Positions 27,739-33,558 of a stretch of DNA of 33,558 bases are shown here, one piece after another. This DNA is from a virus. Location: IMG/VR virus record IMGVR_UViG_3300006802_000056, positions 1-33,558 of that record. The stretch is one strand, 5' to 3'. A model generated the notes under the pieces. It ran no database searches. It saw only the letters and a list, made by a program, of their open reading frames with translations, and was not told the origin of the DNA. The stretch's first letter is position 1; each line of letters begins with the position of its first letter. The position numbers and the translations under genes were made by a program.

Positions 27739-27976
27739 GTTGAATGTCCTCGATATGGTTGAAATATTTTTATGTATTTCTTGCCGTATACGAGGTGGTT
27801 TACCGAGGATACCTTAGCTCGAACCTTTTAAAGAGTTGCTTATCTCTGTTGGCTGTATCGTCGCCCTGATGCAAGTATGGCTTCGCCTATATTCCCTAAC
27901 TTGTTATAAAGAGCCGAGAACAAGCAAAGCCGTATATATTACAATAACTTACTTGCGTTTTAGGAGCAACAATTAT
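27739..27976 (-). other. Non-coding leader of the capsid gene
   Basis: 238 bp between scaffold and capsid genes, the longest gap inside the virion operon. No ORF with a ribosome site was found. It contains short dyads (CTTGTT/AACAAG ~27899-27925; GGC-TTC-GCC near 27881; AGAG/CTCT near 27831). A strong separate capsid promoter or an RNA processing site would fit, but none is clear. Confidence 0.4.
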
Positions 27977-28996
27977 TTAGCCTCTTAAACGATCGATCAT
28001 CTTATGAAAAGACTCAGGATTTACTCCCGATAAAAGATTGCCTGATTTATTAAGCGCAGCAGCTATGTCAGTAGGTATACTAGCAAAGTTACCACTATTG
28101 CCCAAATTACCAGTATTGGCGCTGCGCTCCATGTTCCTCGAGATTGCCTCAATATTTTTAGTCGGGGAGGCCTTGGGTTGTGTTTTAGTTGCGGTATAGC
28201 CATAATTTTTTGCCATTTTATAAATTGTGTCAGCAGCATTTTTACCGCTGTTTAAAGAGCGCGTTAATACATCACGCAATTTAGCTCCAACATAATCATT
28301 AGCCGCCCTTTCATCACCTAGTAAATCTTTTGCAATGTTGAATTCCACATCTTGAACATGTTTCATAGCATCTTTAAAATCTGGGTGCTCTTTAGAAAAT
28401 GCGGCTTCTTGAGCTGTCACGATATTATGCATTTGCATTTCAGTTGTACGCGCTTGTGTCTCAGCGGCTACGTTTGCTAGTTGCATTTTTAGCGATTCTA
28501 TTTCACGCTTAGCATAATTATAAGTATCGGTATCTAATGGATCTATATCTTCTATTGGGGGTGTCTGGCTTTGTAGCGATTGTGGTGCTTGTTGATGCAT
28601 ATTGGTGAGCATTTCGAGCTGCGTCTCGAAGCGTATACGCTCTTCACGTTCTTTAATAAGCTGCGCCTCTAAACCTTTGCGCTTTTCGATTTCCTGATTA
28701 AAGCGTGATTTCGGGATTAAATGTCCTTTGGCTTCTAGTTCTGGCTCGTTAGATTCCATTTGCTCAGAATCTTGGGGTGTTTCATGCTCTTCGTCGGCGC
28801 CCGATAAATCCTCGATAGTTTCGCTTTCGCGGGTTGCATCTTGTACATCTTGCGGGATTTCCTCGCTAGGCGCGGCATCTTCTGGCTCAGAGTGAGACTC
28901 CGCTTTTGCAAGAGCCGCACGGAATGCGCCTTCGCTACCTAATACAGCTGAGTCCAGTGGTGTTATTCTGCCTTCTTGTGGTATACTATCAGTCAT
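27977..28996 (-). CDS. Scaffolding protein
   Basis: 339 aa. Very acidic N-terminal third (SEPEDAAPSEEIPQD; EDLSGADEEHETPQ), then a long coiled coil (RFNQEIEKRKGLEAQLIKER; RFETQLEMLTNM), a Gln/Pro-rich linker, and helical C-terminal parts ending GVNPESFHKMIDRLRG. Acidic plus coiled-coil with a basic helical end is the standard scaffold design: it guides coat assembly inside the procapsid and then leaves. TAGGAG precedes the ATG by four bases. It sits between portal and coat genes as in P22. Confidence 0.83.
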   Translation of the reverse strand: MTDSIPQEGRITPLDSAVLGSEGAFRAALAKAESHSEPEDAAPSEEIPQDVQDATRESETIEDLSGADEEHETPQDSEQMESNEPELEAKGHLIPKSRFNQEIEKRKGLEAQLIKEREERIRFETQLEMLTNMHQQAPQSLQSQTPPIEDIDPLDTDTYNYAKREIESLKMQLANVAAETQARTTEMQMHNIVTAQEAAFSKEHPDFKDAMKHVQDVEFNIAKDLLGDERAANDYVGAKLRDVLTRSLNSGKNAADTIYKMAKNYGYTATKTQPKASPTKNIEAISRNMERSANTGNLGNSGNFASIPTDIAAALNKSGNLLSGVNPESFHKMIDRLRG

Positions 28997-29003
28997 AATT
29001 CTC

Positions 29004-31097
29004 CTATAATTGCTGATTAAATATTGCTGCTATACGCTTATCCATTTGTTGTTGGCTTAGTTCTGCTATTTTGGCTATTTCAGATGCCGCTCTTGCCTCA
29101 GTGAGGTTGATATCAGCAACATTCTTAAAGGGAGCGTAACGCATAGTCTGCTCCTTTTCCATAGCTTCCATAGTCAACTTGTACGCCGAAGCTGCTTTAT
29201 AGTCGGCTTCAGTAGTAAGTAAGCGTTGATTGATTGGGTCTGGCTCAGGTGGAGGTGGTGGTTGTATCATCGCTTTAAGCTCTTTAACTACCGACTGCTC
29301 GAATGGCGCATACTCAAGAATAAGTGGCATCAAATCTACCGGATTTGGCTTGTTAAGCATTACACTTTGCATCTCAAGTAGTTTTATAAAGGTGTTTTCT
29401 TTTTGATCCGGAGACATTGGCATTTCTTCAACTATCACGTCGTATTCTGCAGCAATATTGTCTCTTAAGAGCGGCACGTATTGCTCGTTCACCTCACCCA
29501 GCACATTATGTATAAGCCTTCCTTCATTATTTTCAGCAAGCACCCTTACGCAATCTATATAAAGGCGTGCCTGCTCTTGTAAATAAGCTCTACGCGCATC
29601 AAAATAAGTGCTGAGAGTGGTAAGTCCTTGCTTGATTTGTTGGCGCATATAAGCGCTATTCTGCTCTTTAGAATTCATCATTCCCATAAGCTCAGGAGTA
29701 ACGCCGCATACTGACATAATCTGTGCGTCTGCGTATTGAATCATTTCTAGCATGCCTTGAGGTAGCGGAGGCGCTACCTTTGGCATAACCTTACCACCAG
29801 ACAAGGCACTGGGTTCAAATATAGTGACTTGCTTGGCTTTGGTATAGGTATCTAGGAATCCTTGAATGTCTGATACAGCATCACGCTCTATGTTAACGCC
29901 GCCCTTAGGAATAGTATTAAGATATCCTTGATAATCGGATATCGCTTGATTAAGTAGCCTTTGCGGAGCTTTGCAAGACCGTAGGAGGCCATAATCGTAT
30001 TGGCTAAGCTCCGAGAAGTCTCCAGTCATGAACTTGATTGAAAAGCCGTCCTGAGAGTAATTCTCAGATTTACTAACCACATTGTTCCCAGTGATAATAG
30101 CTCTATAGTACTTATACATGTATTGCTTGGCATATGTCACTTTAATGCCAAAGAACTTCATAGCTTCACGGAATTGGCTATAATCAGCTTTGTGCTCAAT
30201 GGCAAAGGTCTGATCTAGCTTCGGATTGAAGTTATATTTGTCTGCATAGTAAGCCATAGTGGCATCAAGCATGGTTACAAACTCTTCGACGCCGTCCATT
30301 GTCATGATGCCACTTTCAATAGCCAATTGCGCGGGATCAAGCTCTCTAAATGGGTTCATAACCTGATAGAAAGGTTTTTTCTTGCGCCATTGGTATTCGT
30401 ATACTACGCCAAGCTGTTTAACTGCTAGCACTGCTTGGAAGAACTCTAGTATTCGCGCGTCTAAGGCGCTGGAATATATATCATTGAAGTATTCAACACC
30501 GTACTCTTGCCGAATGATATCTCGGTTCACCACCTTGAGACGTACTACGTAATCGCTATCCATCTTATTCTTACGCCTGGCTGCTGGATCCCAAAATAAG
30601 AATGCAGGCATAACCCGCTCTACCTTAAACTCACCATCATGTGGTGGCTTACTATAATCCATAAGGGTATCTGTTGCACCTACGCCACATATAAGCATAT
30701 CTTGAAAGGCTAGAGTATACTCTAGATCTGCATCTGTCTTTTGTTCTATGTACTTCACGGCGTTATTAAGCACATCATTGAAGCCATTTTGCTCTTGATC
30801 ATTAAGTCTAGGGATATACTTAACGTTTAAGCGGTTTTGGATTTCAAACCCAACTATAGATTGGATTACTGGTTTAACTCTGTTTATAGAGATAATAGGC
30901 ATCCCATTGGCATTTTGTCTCTCTATATCATCTTTGCACCATTGATCGCCTTCATAGACTGCAAAAGACTCTCGTACTTCGATCTCGCGCCAATCTTGTT
31001 CGATCATTAAGTTTTCATTGATGCGCTTTTCCATTTCACGGATGATTTCTTCATCATCTTCCATGCCCAGCAATTCTTTTGGCTCATCAAGCAACAT
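29004..31097 (-). CDS. Portal protein (P22-like)
   Basis: 697 aa, close to P22 portal length. WREIEVRESFAVYEGDQWCK, NGMPIISINRVKPVIQSIVG FE and VMPAFLFWDPAARRKNKMDS near the N-terminus are P22-portal family features (yr.g.QW.; .p.it.N.v...i..i.G). Late features include QNSAYMRQQIKQGLTTLSTY and MPMSPDQKENTFIKLLEM. A Pro-rich segment (PPPPPEPDP) precedes a helical barrel-like C-terminus. It forms the 12-mer DNA gate. No strong ribosome site at 31097; a downstream ATG (MEDDEE) also lacks one. A promoter lies just upstream (31129-31157). Confidence 0.88.
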   Translation of the reverse strand: MLLDEPKELLGMEDDEEIIREMEKRINENLMIEQDWREIEVRESFAVYEGDQWCKDDIERQNANGMPIISINRVKPVIQSIVGFEIQNRLNVKYIPRLNDQEQNGFNDVLNNAVKYIEQKTDADLEYTLAFQDMLICGVGATDTLMDYSKPPHDGEFKVERVMPAFLFWDPAARRKNKMDSDYVVRLKVVNRDIIRQEYGVEYFNDIYSSALDARILEFFQAVLAVKQLGVVYEYQWRKKKPFYQVMNPFRELDPAQLAIESGIMTMDGVEEFVTMLDATMAYYADKYNFNPKLDQTFAIEHKADYSQFREAMKFFGIKVTYAKQYMYKYYRAIITGNNVVSKSENYSQDGFSIKFMTGDFSELSQYDYGLLRSCKAPQRLLNQAISDYQGYLNTIPKGGVNIERDAVSDIQGFLDTYTKAKQVTIFEPSALSGGKVMPKVAPPLPQGMLEMIQYADAQIMSVCGVTPELMGMMNSKEQNSAYMRQQIKQGLTTLSTYFDARRAYLQEQARLYIDCVRVLAENNEGRLIHNVLGEVNEQYVPLLRDNIAAEYDVIVEEMPMSPDQKENTFIKLLEMQSVMLNKPNPVDLMPLILEYAPFEQSVVKELKAMIQPPPPPEPDPINQRLLTTEADYKAASAYKLTMEAMEKEQTMRYAPFKNVADINLTEARAASEIAKIAELSQQQMDKRIAAIFNQQL

Positions 31098-31128
31098 CTA
31101 AGTAATGATTTATATTTCAATGCCTTAA

Positions 31129-31157
31129 AGATTATCCCACTTTTGTATGGTTATCAA
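31129..31157 (-). promoter_or_regulatory. Candidate promoter upstream of the portal gene
   Basis: Minus-strand -35 TTGATA (31157-31152), 17-bp spacer, -10 TAATCT (31134-31129). It lies in the 75-bp gap before the portal gene, with the transcript start near 31122. Confidence 0.42.
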
Positions 31158-31172
31158 GGAATTGTATATATA

Positions 31173-31373
31173 TCAATCTAGTAACTTAGTATAGCCGTCG
31201 TCTCGCTTTTCTTCAGTTTTGCGTTGCAACTGCATTACTGCTAGCATTGCTATAAGCGTAGAGTTTTCGAGTGAATCCATACGATCTTCTACACCCTCAA
31301 GTCTTTCAGCCTGATCTTTAACCATCCGGTCTAATAGGTATACGCGCTCTTCTAATCTTATAAAGTCAGTCAT
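31173..31373 (-). CDS. Small coiled-coil protein, 66 aa
   Basis: Begins MTDFIRLEERVYLLDRMVKD. Heptads (LDRMVKDQAERLEGVEDRMD SLEN) run through the middle, and the end is charged. The ATG at 31373 overlaps the stop of the 54-aa gene (ATGACTGA). Its length, coiled coil and place beside the terminase suit a small packaging or structural accessory. No family recognised. Confidence 0.68.
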   Translation of the reverse strand: MTDFIRLEERVYLLDRMVKDQAERLEGVEDRMDSLENSTLIAMLAVMQLQRKTEEKRDDGYTKLLD

Positions 31374-31530
31374 GTTTATGCTCTGTATTAACGCCAATAT
31401 TGGCATAGATTAAATCTAACGAATCTTTTTGGGCTTTAGCAATATCATAATCTTGTAGATCGTATTGAGTAACGACACCTTTATCGTTTAATACTGTTAG
31501 CAGGTGATGCAATAAATAAAGAGGCGTCAT
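31366..31530 (-). CDS. Small hypothetical protein, 54 aa
   Basis: Begins MTPLYLLHHLLTVLNDKGVV and ends IYANIGVNTEHKHD. The ATG at 31528-31530 overlaps the previous stop (TAATG), and the AAGGAAAAG before it is a good ribosome site. Its own stop overlaps the next ATG. It fills what would otherwise be a 157-bp gap in a tightly packed operon, and the coupling at both ends supports it. Helical, no recognised domain. Confidence 0.68.
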   Translation of the reverse strand: MTPLYLLHHLLTVLNDKGVVTQYDLQDYDIAKAQKDSLDLIYANIGVNTEHKHD

Positions 31531-31793
31531 TACTTTTCCTTCGTAATGCGTTTGCGACTAATCTTCCGTTCTGGTTTAAGCGTAATCACCGGATCTGCTG
31601 TCGGCTTAAATCTAACGTTAGCTAACTCCTCGAGATCCAGTGCTAATGTCTTTATAATTAGCTCGTTTTGTTCAACTATTTTTAATGCTTCTGAAGCTAT
31701 CCATTTTATGGTCTTTACTTCATTTTCAATGTTATCTAGGCGAGCCTTTATATCATCAATAATTTGTTTAAGTGGATTGGGATGTTGAATCAT
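31530..31793 (-). CDS. Small coiled-coil protein, 87 aa
   Basis: Begins MIQHPNPLKQIIDDIKARLD. The heptad helix continues NIENEVKTIKWIASEALKIV EQNELIIKTLALDLEEL, followed by a basic tail (KPERKISRKRITKEK), so it may contact DNA or another acidic virion protein. It overlaps the preceding gene by 26 bases. One of four small genes between terminase and portal. No family recognised. Confidence 0.68.
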   Translation of the reverse strand: MIQHPNPLKQIIDDIKARLDNIENEVKTIKWIASEALKIVEQNELIIKTLALDLEELANVRFKPTADPVITLKPERKISRKRITKEK

Positions 31794-31986
31794 TTGATTC
31801 CTCGGATGAAGATAAAAAGACTTGTTGGCAATTCCCCTCGGCTAAAGTACGTTGCAATATAAATGCGTCACACATCTGTTTTAGTTTTTCTGAGAAAGCT
31901 TTAGAGAAGGCTTCCCATTCTTTTTGAATAGCTATGATATCTTTATATTCATCGTATTCTATTTTGAAATTTGTATCTTTATTCAT
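31768..31986 (-). CDS. Small acidic hypothetical protein, 72 aa
   Basis: Begins MNKDTNFKIEYDEYKDIIAI. Helical (KEWEAFSKAFSEKLKQMCDA), then a Ser/Thr/Glu-rich tail (FLSSSEESNDSTSQST). The start overlaps the large terminase stop (ATGA), so it is coupled. No family recognised. Confidence 0.66.
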   Translation of the reverse strand: MNKDTNFKIEYDEYKDIIAIQKEWEAFSKAFSEKLKQMCDAFILQRTLAEGNCQQVFLSSSEESNDSTSQST

Positions 31987-33437
31987 CTATACAACTCATA
32001 ATAATTGATAGTATTGTGTCCTGGGTACTGTATTGTTATATCGCATAAGCGGCTCATAGCGTCAAGCAAATCATCATGTAAACCAACTGGAAAAGTAGAA
32101 TATTCTTGTACGACAAAATCATTGATCACATCTATGAGTTGGTTCTTGTAGTTGTTCTTGTAAAGTGTTCTAGGCATAAAAATCTTGCGATCAGCAAAAT
32201 AAGATATCAACCGCCTAATGCGGTCCTCTTTAGAAACTCTGCCACCAACCTCTTGAATGTGGAATCGGTAGTTGCGATCATCCATAGCTTTACGAAGCCA
32301 GTCAGCATCGCATTGCATGCCATATTTCTCGTAAACTACAGATTTAGGTTTATATTTTTGATGCAATTCAAATAGCTTATCTTCTCGCTCTCTGACATTT
32401 AAACGGTCACGCACAAGGTCGACTAGGTATAAATTACCATCACCTCCAGCGCCCATAACAACCATGGCTGTATAGTCAGAATCTTTACCTTTAGAGTTAG
32501 CAGGATCCACGAAGATATAGTAGTTAAGCGTACCAGGTGTAAGCGCATCATAGTACATAAGCCATTCACTACGGAACTCTCCCCCGCCCTCGGGACTTGG
32601 GCGCTGCTGGTATTGACCAGAGAAAGCATAAGATCCAACTTCATTTTTAATTCGGTCTATTTCATCTTTATCTATTCGTCCTGGGTGTAAAAGCTCCCCA
32701 GTCTTGCGCTCGACGGTTTTCCATCCCTTACTAAGTGTCTCGTCTTTTTCAGCAATCATTGGTAAACACAAATGCTCCCAGCCTCCTTTAGCAAGTAAAT
32801 GCCCTGTCAGGTCTTCTTCATGTAAGCGTTGCATGATGATTATTATGCAACCTGTGCGCTTGTCGTTAAGACGCGTGGAGAAAGTTTGATCAAACCATAC
32901 GTTGGCTGACTCCCTAAATGCTGTTGATTCTGCTTGCTGTGCGCTTACAGGATCATCAACGATGAGATATTGACCACCTTCACCAGTAGCGGTGCCTCCC
33001 ACACTGGTAGCTATCCTATGGCCTCGCTGCGTAGTGATGAATTTGCGTTTAGTATTTTGATCTTCGACTATCTGCGTTTGAGGGAAGAGCTCTTTATACC
33101 ATGCCTGTTGCATAACTAGCCTGCAATCCTGAGCGTGTTTAAAACTTAAGTCTTGTGAGTATGAAGCGCACATTATCTGCTCACCTGGATTGTGTCCCAA
33201 GAGCCATGCAGGGAACGCTACGTTAACGCTTATGGATTTAAGATGCCTTGGTGGGATGTTGATAATAAGCCGTTTAATCTCGCCGCGCTGACACGCAAGT
33301 AAATACTGAGCGATTAGATCTATATGCCAATTATGTTGATAGTTAGCAGTTGGCGAGACTGTGTTGACTACCTGCTCCGTGAAGATTGATAAGTCCCCAC
33401 GCATGAGTTTATAGAAGTTATCCAGCGTTGGTTCCAT
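31983..33437 (-). CDS. Terminase large subunit (TerL)
   Basis: 484 aa. ATPase: Walker A PPRHLKS at 62-68 (the P-loop variant usual in this TerL branch), Walker B QYLIVDDP near 156-163 with the catalytic acid after it. Nuclease: NYYIFVDPANSKGKDSDYTA gives the first Asp, with later DDLLDAMSR near the C-terminus as the metal-binding Asps of the RNase H fold. It pumps DNA into the procapsid and cuts it. The ATG at 33437 is used; a GTG at 33443 is possible. Overlaps the junction-spanning 54-aa gene. Full-length. Confidence 0.95.
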   Translation of the reverse strand: MEPTLDNFYKLMRGDLSIFTEQVVNTVSPTANYQHNWHIDLIAQYLLACQRGEIKRLIINIPPRHLKSISVNVAFPAWLLGHNPGEQIMCASYSQDLSFKHAQDCRLVMQQAWYKELFPQTQIVEDQNTKRKFITTQRGHRIATSVGGTATGEGGQYLIVDDPVSAQQAESTAFRESANVWFDQTFSTRLNDKRTGCIIIIMQRLHEEDLTGHLLAKGGWEHLCLPMIAEKDETLSKGWKTVERKTGELLHPGRIDKDEIDRIKNEVGSYAFSGQYQQRPSPEGGGEFRSEWLMYYDALTPGTLNYYIFVDPANSKGKDSDYTAMVVMGAGGDGNLYLVDLVRDRLNVREREDKLFELHQKYKPKSVVYEKYGMQCDADWLRKAMDDRNYRFHIQEVGGRVSKEDRIRRLISYFADRKIFMPRTLYKNNYKNQLIDVINDFVVQEYSTFPVGLHDDLLDAMSRLCDITIQYPGHNTINYYELYR

Positions 33438-33558
33438 CCTCACCTAGTAATTTGGTATAGGCTAACGCCCAGTTTCTACGTTCTTCTACGTTAGTGGCAT
33501 GCACCATATAATAAAAGATCTCATTGATACTAGAGAGAGCCTGTGCTCGTTTTAGGTC
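33418..33558 (-). CDS. 3' part of the 54-aa gene crossing the circular join
   Basis: Same reading frame as the gene starting at 147. Bases 33436-33558 duplicate 1-123 and 33418-33435 hold the last codons, ending GEDGTNAG then TAA at 33418-33420. The large terminase ATG at 33437 lies inside this gene, overlapping by 20 bases. In the linear window this copy lacks its start only because the circle was cut here. Confidence 0.7.
   Translation of the reverse strand, partial: DLKRAQALSSINEIFYYMVHATNVEERRNWALAYTKLLGEDGTNAG
33436..33558. repeat. Right copy of 123-bp terminal direct repeat (circular overlap)
   Basis: Exact second copy of bases 1-123. Trimming one copy gives a closed molecule of about 33,435 bp and restores the terminase operon order: small subunit, 54-codon gene, large subunit. 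Confidence 0.93.

Overview
This window reads as one complete circular phage genome. Its first 123 bases are repeated exactly as its last 123 (1-123 = 33436-33558), so the unique length is about 33,435 bp, and at least one gene crosses the join. The sequence is AT-rich, with bacterial Shine-Dalgarno sites and tightly overlapping genes. The host cannot be named from sequence alone. The mix of phage, plasmid-maintenance and possible effector-like genes would suit a proteobacterium, perhaps one living with eukaryotic cells, but that is inference.

Layout. (A) Late/virion block, minus strand, reading from 1132 down to 1, across the join, then 33437 down to 12905: three tiny genes, small terminase, a junction-spanning 54-codon gene, large terminase, four small coiled-coil or hypothetical genes, portal, scaffold, major capsid protein, a decoration-like protein, head-tail adaptor, collar-domain tail protein, gp10-like hub/stabilisation protein, three likely ejection proteins, then a variable fibre region. 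The fibre region has two paralogous ~110-aa proteins, a long fibre gene interrupted by an in-frame TGA, an SGNH esterase and an attachment/assembly-type protein. Order and content are P22/podovirus-like. (B) Small plus-strand early operon (1212-2295) with a VRR-NUC nuclease and tiny genes. (C) Plasmid-like replication module, minus strand (2288-3948): a winged-helix initiator, a leader ORF coupled to it, a candidate antisense RNA, and a 500-bp dyad-rich region (3996-4514) that may be the origin. (D) Minus-strand small genes plus two membrane or effector-like proteins (4515-6966), one with a His...Asn-Cys arrangement resembling permuted papain-fold enzymes. (E) Plus-strand recombination operon (7048-9618): YqaJ exonuclease and RecT. 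(F) Stability module (9878-11915): ParE/RelE-RHH toxin-antitoxin pair, a repeat-rich non-coding region, two tandem tRNA-like structures, a CCDC90-like small protein and a serine recombinase. (G) Small plus-strand genes (11908-12890), ending with a truncated SpoVG-like ORF.

How it fits together. There is no tyrosine integrase. The genome instead has a replication initiator with apparent copy-control features, a toxin-antitoxin pair and a resolvase-type recombinase alongside a full virion operon. The best overall reading is a phage-plasmid: a podovirus that persists as a plasmid. Two promoters (near 1590 and 7010) carry the same 17-bp palindromic operator in their -35/-10 spacer, so the small early operon and the recombination operon probably answer to the same repressor. 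No endolysin or holin could be recognised.
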